Of a stretch of 64,000 bases of DNA, positions 18,952 to 27,650 are shown one piece after another. The first letter of the stretch is position 1. Every line of letters starts with the position of its first letter. Both the position numbers and the translations under genes were made by a program. Under the pieces are notes generated by a model that searched no databases, was not told the origin of the DNA, and was given only the letters and a program-made list of their open reading frames with translations. The DNA comes from Azospirillaceae bacterium (lineage in GTDB: Bacteria > Pseudomonadota > Alphaproteobacteria > Azospirillales > Azospirillaceae), in assembly GCA_028283825.1 (NCBI GenBank), contig JAPWJW010000001.1:992001-1056000 (forward strand), given 5' to 3'.

Positions 18952-20169
18952 GTGAACATGGGCAAGACGGTGAAAGAGGGCGGGTGGGGGCCCCTGACGA
19001 TCCTGGTGGTCTACGGCATCGGCCTGGGCGCCATGTCGCTGGTCGGTATCCTGTCGCCGCTGGCGGTGCGCATCACGGCCGACCTGCGGGCGCCGGCCGC
19101 CGCCATCGGTTTCACCATCGCCTTGTTCTCCCTGCCGGCGGCCGTGATGGCCATGGTGGGCGGCGGCATCGTCGACCGCATCGGCCCGCGCCGGGCCCTG
19201 ATGCTGGCCGCCCCGGTGTTGGCCCTGGCCGACGCGCTGGTCTTCCTGGCGCGGGATTTGTGGCTGCTGGACGCGGGCGTCCTGCTGGCCGGTGTGGGGT
19301 ACCTGGGCGTGCTGAACGGCGGGGCCGCCATGCTGATCGGCAGCCTGGACGGGCCTTTGCGCACCCGGGCCATGGCGTGGTGGTCGACCTACGCGCCGGT
19401 GGGTTTTTCCCTGGGCCTGCTGGTGGCGGCCCCCTTCACCACCGCCGCCGACTGGCGCCTGGCACCGGCGCTGCATGGCGCCTTCATGGTGGTGTGCTGC
19501 GTCGGCACCCTGTTCCTGCCCCGGGTGGCGCCGCGCACGGCGGAGGGGGCGCCGGTGCGCGAACAGATCGCCCGCCTGTTCGCGGCCCTGCGTCATAAGG
19601 ACGTGCTGCTGCTGGCCGTCAGCACGGCGATGCCCAGCATGATCTCCTACGGCACCAGCCTGGTCGCCGCCACCTACCTGGCCAAGGTGCACGGCGTGTC
19701 GCTGGCGGCGTCGGCCAGCATCGTGGCCGTGGCCAAGATCGCCGCCGTCCTGCTGGGCGGCACCGTCACCGGCACCTTGCTGGCCCGGGATTTCCCGCCC
19801 CGCACGTTGTTCACCGCCATGGTTGGGGTGGGCATGGTGGCGCAGTTCCTGTTGTTCTTCCCCGGCAGCCCCTTGCCGGTGGCGGTGCTGGGGCTGATGG
19901 GCTGGCTGTTCACCTTCGGCGCCCTGTCGGGCGTCTGTATGGCGGCCATGCCGCGCCTGGCCGGCAAGGCGCTGGGCGGCGGCACGATCGCCGGCACGGT
20001 CAACCAGTTCGTCTCGCTGGCCTCTTTCCTCACACCCACCCTCTATTTCGCCCCGTCCGGCTGGGGCGGCCATGTCGCCATCGCCCTGGCCGGGCTGGTG
20101 GTTGCCCTGGTGGCCCTGCCGGGGGTGGTGGGCCGGCGGCGCGGGCCGGTAACCGCTCCCGTTTCCTGA
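18952..20169 (+). CDS. MFS transporter
   Basis: An inner-membrane major facilitator protein of 405 residues with about 12 hydrophobic segments. The loop 2-3 signature is recognisable (GGGIVDRIGPRRALML), and a basic central loop (EQIARLFAALRHKD) separates the two halves. The start is GTG 18952 or ATG 18958, both served by GGGAGAACGG. The substrate cannot be read from the sequence, but the gene lies between a secreted hydrolase and oxidoreductases, which favours uptake of an organic acid or aromatic product. It is convergent with the following SDR gene across a copy of the dispersed repeat. Confidence 0.85.
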   Translation: MNMGKTVKEGGWGPLTILVVYGIGLGAMSLVGILSPLAVRITADLRAPAAAIGFTIALFSLPAAVMAMVGGGIVDRIGPRRALMLAAPVLALADALVFLARDLWLLDAGVLLAGVGYLGVLNGGAAMLIGSLDGPLRTRAMAWWSTYAPVGFSLGLLVAAPFTTAADWRLAPALHGAFMVVCCVGTLFLPRVAPRTAEGAPVREQIARLFAALRHKDVLLLAVSTAMPSMISYGTSLVAATYLAKVHGVSLAASASIVAVAKIAAVLLGGTVTGTLLARDFPPRTLFTAMVGVGMVAQFLLFFPGSPLPVAVLGLMGWLFTFGALSGVCMAAMPRLAGKALGGGTIAGTVNQFVSLASFLTPTLYFAPSGWGGHVAIALAGLVVALVALPGVVGRRRGPVTAPVS

Positions 20170-20179
20170 TGCTCAAAGG

Positions 20180-20310
20180 GCGGCATGAGATTTTGTCTCA
20201 TGCCGCTTAGGCCGCGACTGCGGCCGCCGCAGGTTTCCGGGGAACGAAGTGGACTGGAAACCGAGGATAGCCCGAGCCCGCGGATGCGGGCGCCCGGCGC
20301 CTGAGGGAAT
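20180..20310 (+). repeat. Dispersed intergenic palindromic element, copy 2
   Basis: The hairpin GCGGCATGAGA...TCTCATGCCGC opens the element. It then runs through TAGGCCGCGAC, a CCGGGGAACGAAGTGGACTG segment and GAGGATAGCC to CGCCCGGCGCCTGAGGGAA. It fills the gap between the convergent MFS and SDR genes and could act as their shared terminator. Confidence 0.8.
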
Positions 20311-20316
20311 TTTCAA

Positions 20317-21036
20317 TCAAACCGCCGTGTCGCCGCCGTCCACCGGGATCATGGCGCCGGTGACGTAGGACGCGGCGGGTGAGATGAGATAACGGATGAG
20401 CGATGCCGCCTCTTCCGCCCCGCCATGGCGGCGCAGGGGGATGCGGCCGTCCACCGCCGCCCGGCGCCTTTCCGCGTCCGTTTGTCCCGACCAGAACGCC
20501 CGCGTCTGGGCCGTATCCACCCAGCCGACCAGGGCCGCGTTCACCCGGACGCCCTGGGGCCCCAGCTCCGCCGCCAGGCTGCGGACCAGGCCGGCCAGGC
20601 CCGCCTTGGTGGCCTGGTAGGCATGGGTGTCGGGCTGCCCGCGCAGCGTGGCGGTGGAGGAGATGAAGACCACCCCCGCCTGGCCGCCGGCGCGCAGCAG
20701 GTCCAGCGTCGCCTGCACTGCCAGGAAGGGCAGGCGCAGATTGACGGCCGCCGCCTCGTCCCACATGGCCGCCGTCCACTGGCCCACGGGCGCCGCCTGC
20801 ACCAGCGACGCCGCGATGATGACGGCATCCAGCGCCGGCTGATGCCCCGCCACCGCGCCGGCGATGATGCCCGGTGCCGCCGGGTCGGCCAGCGCGGCGG
20901 GGATGTACAGGTCCCAGGGGCCGTTATCCTCCGCCGCACTATCGGCCATGGCGACCCAGTCGCCGTCGGCCCGGCACGCCTGCGCCACGGTGCGGCCGAG
21001 GCCGGTCGAACTTCCGATGATCAAGACGCGCGCCAT
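20317..21036 (-). CDS. Short-chain dehydrogenase/reductase (SDR)
   Basis: A 239-residue classical SDR. The cofactor motif is IIGSSTGLGRT near the N-terminus. The active site is Ser in ISSTATLRG with Tyr and Lys in YQATK, and the C-terminus GAMIPVDGGDTAV is the usual SDR ending. It lacks the full NAG segment, having VIIAASL instead, so it is somewhat divergent. The start ATG at 21036 follows AAGGA. It is divergent from the DUF1445-PhyH-SDR operon, with 136 bp between. Substrate unknown. Confidence 0.85.
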   Translation of the reverse strand: MARVLIIGSSTGLGRTVAQACRADGDWVAMADSAAEDNGPWDLYIPAALADPAAPGIIAGAVAGHQPALDAVIIAASLVQAAPVGQWTAAMWDEAAAVNLRLPFLAVQATLDLLRAGGQAGVVFISSTATLRGQPDTHAYQATKAGLAGLVRSLAAELGPQGVRVNAALVGWVDTAQTRAFWSGQTDAERRRAAVDGRIPLRRHGGAEEAASLIRYLISPAASYVTGAMIPVDGGDTAV

Positions 21037-21172
21037 GGCTGGTCCTTGCTGCCGCTGTGCCTGCCGGCCACCACATACCCCCCGGGTGCCCGGTGCCCAG
21101 GGCCGGTTCGGCAACGGCCGGGGCGAAAAATAGCAACTCCCGGCAACACCCCCGCTGGATATGATCGGGGGC

Positions 21173-22009
21173 ATGAGCTTCTTGGCCAATCCTGACGCGA
21201 ATGCCGGCATGTTCGACGTGCCCGGCGCGTTCGACCCCACCGATCCGGTTTCCGTCCGCCGGGCCATCCGGGAACGCCGCTTCACCGGCTTCACCAACCT
21301 GGTCGCGCGCACGGTGGTGCAGGGCAACCTGGTGGCGGTGCCGGCGGAATACGCCGACGCGTTCGAGGCCTACTGCCGCGCCAACGCCCAGGCGCTGCCT
21401 ATCCTGGGGCGCAGCGCGCCGGGGGAACGCACCATCCCCTTCCTGGCGCGGGACATGGACATCGCCCGGGACACCGGCGGCTACATGGTGTTCCGCGATG
21501 GGGAGCTGGTGGACACGCCGGTCGACGCCTCCGCCGCCTGGCGGGACGATCTGGTGGCCTTCGTCCTGGGCTGTTCCTTCTCGTTCGAGGCGCTGTTGCA
21601 GCGCCACGGCGTGCGGCTGCGCCACCTGGATGAGGGCAACGTGTCGGCCATGTACGTGACCGACCGCGACACGGTGCCGGTCGGCCCCTTCGGCGGCAAG
21701 CTGGTCGTGTCCATGCGGGCCCTGCTGCCGGCCGATGCCATCCGGGCCACCATCCTGTCGGCCCGCTATCCCGCCTTCCACGGCGCGCCGGTGTCGCTGG
21801 GCCTGCCCGCCGACTTAGGCATTGAGGATTTGGGGGCGAGCTACGGCGGCCACGGCCTGACCCGGCTCAACCCCGATGAGGTTCCGGTTTTCTGGGCGTG
21901 CGGCGCCACGGGGCAGATCGCCGCCCGCGCCGCCCGCCTGCCGATCTGCATCACGCACTACAAGGCGCACATGGTCGTCACCGACCTGCCTTTGCCGAAG
22001 GAAGATTGA
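21173..22009 (+). CDS. DUF1445 family protein (putative hydro-lyase / D-glutamate cyclase-like)
   Basis: A 278-residue cytosolic protein recognised by the DUF1445 pattern: FVLGCSFSFEALL, then NVSAMYVTDRDTVPVGPFGG and VPVFWACGATGQIA. The family includes the cyclase domain of the mitochondrial D-glutamate cyclase, which makes 5-oxo-D-proline; most bacterial members are only annotated as putative hydro-lyases. ATG at 21173 follows GGGGG; an ATG at 21161 is an alternative. It is the first gene of a three-gene operon, two bases before the PhyH gene. Its role here might be to release a gamma-glutamyl group as a lactam, but that is speculation. Confidence 0.8.
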   Translation: MSFLANPDANAGMFDVPGAFDPTDPVSVRRAIRERRFTGFTNLVARTVVQGNLVAVPAEYADAFEAYCRANAQALPILGRSAPGERTIPFLARDMDIARDTGGYMVFRDGELVDTPVDASAAWRDDLVAFVLGCSFSFEALLQRHGVRLRHLDEGNVSAMYVTDRDTVPVGPFGGKLVVSMRALLPADAIRATILSARYPAFHGAPVSLGLPADLGIEDLGASYGGHGLTRLNPDEVPVFWACGATGQIAARAARLPICITHYKAHMVVTDLPLPKED

Positions 22010-22011
22010 GG

Positions 22012-22869
22012 ATGAACGTCGACGATTTCGTGTCGCACTACCACGAACACGGTTACGCGGTGGCCCCCGGCCTGCTGGCGGGTCCCGTCCTGGATGAACT
22101 GCTGGACCTGACGGCCCGGATCGAGGCGCGGGCCGCCGACAGTGTCGATGACGACGCCTGGTTCGATTTCGACATCGACACCAACGGCCGGCGCGCCATC
22201 CAGCGCATCAAGAAGCCCAACCGCATCGATCCGTTCTACGCCAGCCTGGCGGGCCATCCCAAGATCGTCGCGGTGCTGGAACGGCTGATCGGGCCCAACA
22301 TCCGCCTGAACCACACCAAGATGAACATGAAGTCGGCCAACGGCGGGGCCGCCCTGGAATGGCACCAGGACTGGGCCTTCGCCCCCCACACCAACATGTC
22401 CACCTGCGTCGCCTCCATCATGCTGGACGGGGCGTCGGCCATGAACGGCGCCATGCAGGTCATCCCCGGCAGCCACAAGGGCCCCTTGCTGGACCACCAT
22501 GATGAGGAGGGGTATTTCGCCGGCGCGGTGGACGTGGGCCAGGTCGCCCTGGACCAGGCCGCCCTGCTGGCCGGTCCGCCCGGCACCGTCAGTTTCCACC
22601 ACCCCATGACCCTGCACGGGTCCAGCGTCAACCGCTCCGGCATGTCGCGGCGCATCCTGTTCTATGAATACGCCGCGTCCGACGCCTTCCCGCTGTTCTA
22701 CAAGCTGGATTGGGAGGAGTATGAGTCCCGCCTCGTCGCCGGCCCGTCGACCAGCGAGGTGCGGTTCGAACCGAACCACGTGAAGCTGCCGTTCCCCTCG
22801 CGCGCCGGCAGTTCCATCTACAAGATCCAGGCGGAATCCAAGCGCCGCTATTTCGCGGAGGCCCAGTAA
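22012..22869 (+). CDS. Phytanoyl-CoA dioxygenase (PhyH) family oxygenase
   Basis: A 285-residue non-haem Fe(II)/2-oxoglutarate-type oxygenase. The iron-binding H-x-D is in EWHQDWAF, the distal His is in FHHPMTLHGSS, and a later Arg (SRRILFYEYA) fits the 2-oxoglutarate site. The protein would hydroxylate a small organic substrate in the cytosol. It is coupled to DUF1445 (two-base gap) and to the SDR behind it (no gap). Hydroxylation followed by SDR oxidation is a reasonable sequence of steps. Confidence 0.87.
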   Translation: MNVDDFVSHYHEHGYAVAPGLLAGPVLDELLDLTARIEARAADSVDDDAWFDFDIDTNGRRAIQRIKKPNRIDPFYASLAGHPKIVAVLERLIGPNIRLNHTKMNMKSANGGAALEWHQDWAFAPHTNMSTCVASIMLDGASAMNGAMQVIPGSHKGPLLDHHDEEGYFAGAVDVGQVALDQAALLAGPPGTVSFHHPMTLHGSSVNRSGMSRRILFYEYAASDAFPLFYKLDWEEYESRLVAGPSTSEVRFEPNHVKLPFPSRAGSSIYKIQAESKRRYFAEAQ

Positions 22870-23673
22870 GTGGCGGCCCAAGGGACGGCAAGAGAGCGGC
22901 CCGTCGCCTTCGTCACCGGCGCCAGCGCCGGCACCGGCGGCGACATCGCCCGGGCGCTGGGGCAGGCGGGCTATGATGTCGCCGTCGCCGGCCGGCGGAC
23001 GGAGGCCTTGCGGGACCTGGCCGGTGAACTGCAGGCGTCCGGCGCCGACACGCTGGTCCTGACGGTCGATGTCCGCGACGCCGCCGCCCTGGACCAGGCC
23101 CTGGGCGCGTTCCTGGAGTGGTCGGGCGGCCGGGTGGACGTGGTGGTCAACGCCGCCGGCACCACCGGCCCGCTGTCCCCGCCCATTGGCGAGTTCAGCG
23201 TGGATGACTTCGACAACGTCATCGCCACCAACCTGCGCGCGCCGTTCATCGTGCTGTCGCGCCTGCTGCCGGTGATGCGGGCGGCGAAGGGCGGGCGCAT
23301 CGTCAACATCGGCGGCAACCACGGCATGCGCGGTCGCGCCGGCCGGTCCAGCTACAGCGCCTCCAAATGGGGCCTGCGCGGTCTCAGCCGCAGTGCCGCG
23401 CTGGAGGCCGGGCCCGACGGCGTCACCGTGAACTACATCGCCCCCGGCCCCGTCGCCGTGCCGCGCATGAAGGCCGCCTGGCGCGCCAAGGCCGAGCAGG
23501 ACGGCGTCAGCGAGGATGAGGCGCTGACCCGCTATGTCGCCAACATGGGCATTCCCCTGGGCCGCCCCAGTGAGCCGTCGGATGTCGTCGCCATGGTCAT
23601 GTACCTGGTGGGCCCCGGCGGCCGCAACATCACCGGCCAGGAACTGGTGATCGACGGCGGGGCGACTCTTTAG
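22870..23673 (+). CDS. Short-chain dehydrogenase/reductase (SDR)
   Basis: A 267-residue classical SDR starting with GTG directly after the PhyH stop. It shows TGASAGTGGDIA (cofactor loop), NAAGTTG, and the catalytic Tyr-Lys in YSASKWGLRG. The C-terminus ITGQELVIDGGATL is complete. The stretch GRAGRSSYSASKWGLRGLS closely resembles the SDRs at 31081 and 39794, so these are likely paralogues. It probably oxidises the product of the PhyH enzyme. Confidence 0.88.
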   Translation: MAAQGTARERPVAFVTGASAGTGGDIARALGQAGYDVAVAGRRTEALRDLAGELQASGADTLVLTVDVRDAAALDQALGAFLEWSGGRVDVVVNAAGTTGPLSPPIGEFSVDDFDNVIATNLRAPFIVLSRLLPVMRAAKGGRIVNIGGNHGMRGRAGRSSYSASKWGLRGLSRSAALEAGPDGVTVNYIAPGPVAVPRMKAAWRAKAEQDGVSEDEALTRYVANMGIPLGRPSEPSDVVAMVMYLVGPGGRNITGQELVIDGGATL

Positions 23674-23774
23674 AGCAAGATGCGATCAGGCATGATCGCA
23701 TCTTGCTCTAAAGCTGTTCATGATAGAGCGGATTTACACGATCAGGTGATTCCACCTGATCGCGTTCCGCTCTA
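23672..23774. repeat. Two large palindromes behind the SDR gene
   Basis: The first is a perfect 17-bp stem (23672-23688 with 23693-23709, loop GGCA) that overlaps the last two bases of the SDR stop codon. The second spans 23724-23774 with outer arms TAGAGCGGA/TCCGCTCTA and inner arms GATCAGGTG/CACCTGATC. They could act as terminators or be REP-like mobile palindromes; sequence alone does not decide. Confidence 0.75.
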
Positions 23775-23781
23775 GTTCGGG

Positions 23782-23883
23782 TTCCCTCAGGCGCCGGGCG
23801 GCGGCATCCGCCGCCTGGGCTTCCTCGATTTTCAGTCCGCTACGCTCCCCAAAAATCTCCGGCAGACGCGGTCGCGTCCTAGG
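23782..23883 (-). repeat. Dispersed intergenic palindromic element, copy 3 (reverse)
   Basis: It reads TTCCCTCAGGCGCCGGGCGG on the plus strand, the reverse complement of the tail of copies 2 and 4, and ends with ACGCGGTCGCGTCCTAGG. It lies between convergent genes (SDR and glutamine-synthetase-like). Confidence 0.75.
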
Positions 23884-23909
23884 AAAACAAAAGTGTGGTG
23901 CCAATAAAG

Positions 23910-23943
23910 AAAAACGCCCCGATCCAGTGGTCGGGGCGTTTTT
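23910..23943 (-). terminator. Rho-independent terminator of the glutamine-synthetase-like operon
   Basis: A 13-bp stem AAAAACGCCCCGA (23910-23922) pairs with 23931-23943, loop of eight bases, with T runs on both sides. It can stop transcription in both directions between the convergent SDR and ligase genes. Confidence 0.88.
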
Positions 23944-23956
23944 CTTTGGGCGGTGG

Positions 23957-25411
23957 TCAGAACAGGTCGAAATACTCGCGGTGTTCCCAGTCGGTCACCG
24001 TGCTGTTGTAGCGGGCGACCTCGGCGCGTTTGATCATCAGGAAATGGTCGACGAAGCCGTCGCCGAAGCCCTGGCGCAGCAGGGCGCTGGCGTCCAGCAG
24101 GGTGAGGGCGGTTTCCAGGCTGGTGGGCAGGGTGGTGGCTTCGGCCATATAAGGGCTATCGACGGCGGGGGGCGGTTCCAGCCCGGCCTCGATCCCGGCC
24201 AGGCCGGTCAGCATCTGGGACGCCAGGTAGAGATAGGGGTTGGCGGCGGGCTCGCCGATGCGGTTCTCGATGCGCGTGGCGGTGGCCGCCCCCCGCGCCA
24301 GCACGCGCAGCAAGGCGCCCCGGTTGTCCTCCCCCCAGGCCACCCGGTCGGGCGCCAGGCTGTTGGCGCGGTAGCGCTTGTAGCCGTTGATGGTGGGGGT
24401 GCTGAAGGGCGTGGCGGCGGCGGCGCCCTGAAGCAGGCCGGCCAGGAACTGGCGGCCCGTCGGCGACAATACCGGCCGGCCCTCGGCATCGGCGAAGGCG
24501 TTGGCGCCGGTCCGGCGGTCGCGCAGCGACTGGTGCAGGTGCCAGCCGCTGGACATGGCGTTGGGCAGGTGGGGCCGGCACATGAAGCTGGCGTGATAAC
24601 CGTGGCGCCGGGCCACCTGCTTCACCGCGTTGCGGAACAGGATCATGTCGTCGGCCGGCTGGATGCCGCTGCCGGGGCTGAACACGAACTCGCACTGGCT
24701 GGGGCCGAACTCCAGTTCCAGCGAATGCAGGGGCAGGCCCAACGCCATGCAATCGCGGCGCAGGATGTCCAGGATGGGCTCGATCTGGTCGAAGCGCTGT
24801 TCGGTCAGGTAGGCGTAACCCTGGTGCAGCAGCGCGACCTCCGGCGGCGTGCCCGGCTGGCCGGCATCCTCCGGCGCCAGCTTGGGATCGACCAGCCGGG
24901 TCAGGTAGAACTCCACCTCCAGACCGCTGACATAATCAAAGCCGCGCTGAGCCAACCGGTCGGCCGCCGCCTGCGCGATGCGCCGGGTGGACGAGACCAC
25001 CGGCCGGCCATCGGCGTGGTACAGGTCGCACAGCATCCAGCCCGTGCCCGGCGCCCAGGGCAGGCGGCGAAAGGTGGCGGGATCGGGCACCATCACCACG
25101 TCGCCGCCGCCCTGAAGGTCGGCATCGCCGATGCCGGCCCCGGCCGTGAACACCGGCGCCACCGTGCGGTGGGCGGTGTCCTTCAGCAGCAGGGTGGAGG
25201 TGATGGCGCAGCCGTCGCGCATGGCCCCCGGAATGGCGCCGGCCAGCAGGGTCTTGCCGCGCAGCAGGCCGTGCATGTCGGGGAAGGACAGGCGCACCAT
25301 GTCGATGCCGCCGCCATTGAGGCGGGCCAGCACCTCATCCGCCTGGCGCCGCTGGTCCCCGTTCCACAGGCCATGGCGTTCGATGAAGTGGCGTTCAATA
25401 AGAGGGGGCAT
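23957..25411 (-). CDS. Glutamine-synthetase-family ligase (gamma-glutamyl-amine synthetase-like)
   Basis: A 484-residue member of the glutamine synthetase superfamily. The catalytic core shows SGLEVEFYLT (Glu metal ligand), LELEFGPSQCEFVF, ASFMCRPHLPNAMSSGWHLHQSL (His), the INGYKRYRAN segment and TRIENRIGEP(A)ANPYLYLA near the C-terminus. It resembles the groups that join glutamate to amines (PuuA, GlnA3, aniline gamma-glutamylamide synthetases) rather than housekeeping GlnA. The start ATG at 25411 overlaps the Rieske gene stop by one base (TGATG), so the two products are likely made together. A GS-like ligase beside a Rieske oxygenase recalls aniline- and isopropylamine-type degradation, where gamma-glutamylation precedes oxidation. 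The substrate is not known. Confidence 0.82.
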   Translation of the reverse strand: MPPLIERHFIERHGLWNGDQRRQADEVLARLNGGGIDMVRLSFPDMHGLLRGKTLLAGAIPGAMRDGCAITSTLLLKDTAHRTVAPVFTAGAGIGDADLQGGGDVVMVPDPATFRRLPWAPGTGWMLCDLYHADGRPVVSSTRRIAQAAADRLAQRGFDYVSGLEVEFYLTRLVDPKLAPEDAGQPGTPPEVALLHQGYAYLTEQRFDQIEPILDILRRDCMALGLPLHSLELEFGPSQCEFVFSPGSGIQPADDMILFRNAVKQVARRHGYHASFMCRPHLPNAMSSGWHLHQSLRDRRTGANAFADAEGRPVLSPTGRQFLAGLLQGAAAATPFSTPTINGYKRYRANSLAPDRVAWGEDNRGALLRVLARGAATATRIENRIGEPAANPYLYLASQMLTGLAGIEAGLEPPPAVDSPYMAEATTLPTSLETALTLLDASALLRQGFGDGFVDHFLMIKRAEVARYNSTVTDWEHREYFDLF

Positions 25412-26733
25412 CACGCGGTCGCCTTCATCGCCGTCCACGGGGCCTGCGCCCGGCGGCGCGCGTCGGTCCGTTGCCAATAGGCCTGGATGTCCTCACCGGC
25501 CTTGGCCACGCCGTCGACGGTGGCGGGGCCGGTGATGGATGCCGCCGCCGCACCATCCACGGCCAACAGCGGCGCCTCCCCCTGTTCCACCCTGCGGATC
25601 TGGTTCATCAGCAGCATGCGGTAGGCGACGATGGCCTTGTCGGTGGTGCCCAGATGTTCGCGCGTGCGGTCCTGGATGGCTCCCTGGCTTTCCACCGCCC
25701 ACTGGTCGTGGACGTTGATGTCCTCCCCCATGCCGGTGTAGGTGCGGCTACGCTGTTCCACCACGTCGTAGCCATAGTCGTTGTGGCGGCCCAGGCGCGG
25801 CTTGTAGTCGGGCAGGGTGTAGAGTTGCAGGCGCTGGCGGCGCATCTCCGCCTTGTCGACCGCTTCGGCGAAGCCGGTGAAGACGGCGTACCAATAACAG
25901 CTGCGGTCATCCACCGGCACGTGCCACTGGGTGATGGTCATCGTCTCCGACAGGGGGATGACGAAGGCCTGGGGGAACATCAGGTTGGTGACGCGCACAT
26001 GGGTGTCGCCGGTGTTCAGCGGCCGCAGCGACGTCAGGCGCAGGCCGACGTCGCTTTTCTCCACGCTGATGTCGGGGTTCTCATACTCCCGCAACACCTG
26101 GGTCATGGTCATGTCGCTGTCGGCCGACTGGGCGCGGAACTGGCGGCCGTAGCTGGCGGCCGCGTCCTCATCCTCGAAGAAGCGGTGCAGGAAGCTGGCG
26201 TGGGCGGGATCGATGCCGACCTCCAGCGCCTGCAACCAGTTGCAGTCCAGATAGCCCTTGAAGGCGAAGACGTGGCTGTCCGGCGCGATGAAGCAGTCCA
26301 GGGCGGGGAAGGCGGGGGCCGCGCCCTCGCCCAGATAGCCGAAGATGATGCCGCTGCGCTCCACCACCGGATAGGCCCGCTGGTGGATGCGGCTGCACAG
26401 CTTGCTGCCCGTGGGCTCGCCCGGGGTCTCCAGGCAGTTGCCGTTGACGTCGAACAGCCAGCCATGGAACAGGCAGCGCAGGCCGCCGCCCTCCAGCCGG
26501 CCGAAGGCCAGGTCGGCGTTGCGGTGGGGGCAGTCACGGTCCAGCAGGCCCAGGCGCCCGCCTTCATCCCGGAACAGCACCATATCCTGGCCCAGCACGC
26601 GCACCGCCTTGGCGGGGCGGGGGCCCTCCAACTCCTCCACCAGGGCCACCGGCTGCCAGTAACGGCGCAGCAGCGTGCCCAGCGGCGTGTCGGGGCCGGA
26701 GCGGGTGATCAGCGCGTTTTGCTCGGGAGTCAT
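25411..26733 (-). CDS. Rieske non-haem iron oxygenase, alpha subunit
   Basis: A 440-residue ring-hydroxylating or demethylating oxygenase of the phthalate/phenoxybenzoate dioxygenase type. The Rieske [2Fe-2S] motif is DCPHRNADLAFGRLE followed by LRCLFHGWLFD (C-x-H ... C-x2-H). The mononuclear iron site is in GIDPAHASFLHRFFED (D/H/H). ATG at 26733 follows AGGAG. Single-subunit enzymes of this type need a reductase or ferredoxin; a ferredoxin reductase and ferredoxin occur at 32109-33657. It is the first gene of a two-gene operon with the GS-like ligase. The preferred substrate cannot be read from the sequence. Confidence 0.9.
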   Translation of the reverse strand: MTPEQNALITRSGPDTPLGTLLRRYWQPVALVEELEGPRPAKAVRVLGQDMVLFRDEGGRLGLLDRDCPHRNADLAFGRLEGGGLRCLFHGWLFDVNGNCLETPGEPTGSKLCSRIHQRAYPVVERSGIIFGYLGEGAAPAFPALDCFIAPDSHVFAFKGYLDCNWLQALEVGIDPAHASFLHRFFEDEDAAASYGRQFRAQSADSDMTMTQVLREYENPDISVEKSDVGLRLTSLRPLNTGDTHVRVTNLMFPQAFVIPLSETMTITQWHVPVDDRSCYWYAVFTGFAEAVDKAEMRRQRLQLYTLPDYKPRLGRHNDYGYDVVEQRSRTYTGMGEDINVHDQWAVESQGAIQDRTREHLGTTDKAIVAYRMLLMNQIRRVEQGEAPLLAVDGAAAASITGPATVDGVAKAGEDIQAYWQRTDARRRAQAPWTAMKATA

Positions 26734-26772
26734 GCGGTTGCTCCTGTTCTTTCTGGATGCGAGGCGGCCGTC

Positions 26773-26808
26773 ACCACCCGCGCGCGTTCGTGATCGCGCG
26801 CGGGTGGT
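26773..26808. promoter_or_regulatory. Perfect 14-bp inverted repeat upstream of the Rieske gene
   Basis: ACCACCCGCGCGCG (26773-26786) pairs exactly with 26795-26808 around an eight-base loop, 40 bp before the Rieske start and in the divergent gap to the LOG gene (26734-27026). It may be an mRNA hairpin or an operator; I cannot say which. The rest of the gap contains the two promoters, not resolvable by eye. Confidence 0.5.
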
Positions 26809-27026
26809 CTGTCTGTCGGGGGTGTTGCTGTAGCGGACCCGTTGCCAATGATCGCTGGGCGTCCGGCGCCCGCGTTGTTTGCCCGCATTATGCATTGCGG
26901 CCGGCTTTGGGCCCGTTGCCCAAACGGCGCCGCGGCGGTGCCAAAACAAACCAGCCGGCGCGTTGTGCGGGGGCCCGCCTTGCCCTATCCTGCAACCCAT
27001 CGGGCAATAGGGGACATCTCACTGAA

Positions 27027-27629
27027 ATGATTGCGGAAACACCCGTCGCCGGCACGCGCGCGCTGAAGAACATCGCGATCTTCTGCGGCTCCAACACCGG
27101 CCTGGGCGACGCCTACAAGGATGCGGCCGCCCAGTTGGGCGCCACCCTGGCGCGCCGGGGCATCGGCATCGTCTATGGCGGCACCCACAAGGGCCTGATG
27201 GGCATCCTGGCCGACGCCGCGCTGGCGGAAGGCGGGCACGTGCACGGCGTCATCACCCGCCGCCTGTTCGAACGCGACCATCTTCATCCGACGCTCAGCC
27301 TGCATGAGATCGTGGACGGCATGCGCGCCCGGAAAGAGCGCATGCTGGGCCTGGCCGACGCCTGCATCGCCCTGCCGGGCGGCATCGGCACGACGGAGGA
27401 GTTCATGGAGGCCTGGACCCTGAACCAGCTGGGCGATGTGGACAAGCCGGTGGGCCTGCTGAACGTCGGCGGTTATTTCGACGCCTTCATGGCCTTCATC
27501 GACACCATGATCGCCCAGCGCTTCCTGCCGCCTGAACACCGCCAGGGCATCGCCCTGGCCCCCGACGCCGACGGCCTGATCGACCAGTTGCTGGTCTTCC
27601 AGAAGCCGACGGTGGCGAAGTGGCTTTGA
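27027..27629 (+). CDS. LOG-family phosphoribohydrolase (TIGR00730)
   Basis: A 200-residue Rossmann-fold protein with the LOG signature: FCGSNTGLGDAY at the start, YGGTHKGLMG, then MRARKERM and LPGGIGTTEEFMEAWT, the PGGxGTxxE active site. Family members hydrolyse nucleoside 5'-monophosphates, including cytokinin ribotides, to base and ribose 5-phosphate. ATG at 27027 gives the normal length. It is monocistronic, divergent from the Rieske operon and convergent with the ALDH gene. Its relation to the catabolic genes is unclear; it may simply be a neighbour. Confidence 0.92.
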   Translation: MIAETPVAGTRALKNIAIFCGSNTGLGDAYKDAAAQLGATLARRGIGIVYGGTHKGLMGILADAALAEGGHVHGVITRRLFERDHLHPTLSLHEIVDGMRARKERMLGLADACIALPGGIGTTEEFMEAWTLNQLGDVDKPVGLLNVGGYFDAFMAFIDTMIAQRFLPPEHRQGIALAPDADGLIDQLLVFQKPTVAKWL

Positions 27630-27650
27630 TCAAAGCCAGCACCTCCAAAG

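Noticed and set aside
21958-23322. Minus-strand open frame of 454 codons opposite PhyH and SDR
   Set aside because: Both plus-strand genes show complete catalytic motifs and tight operon spacing; the opposite frame has none.
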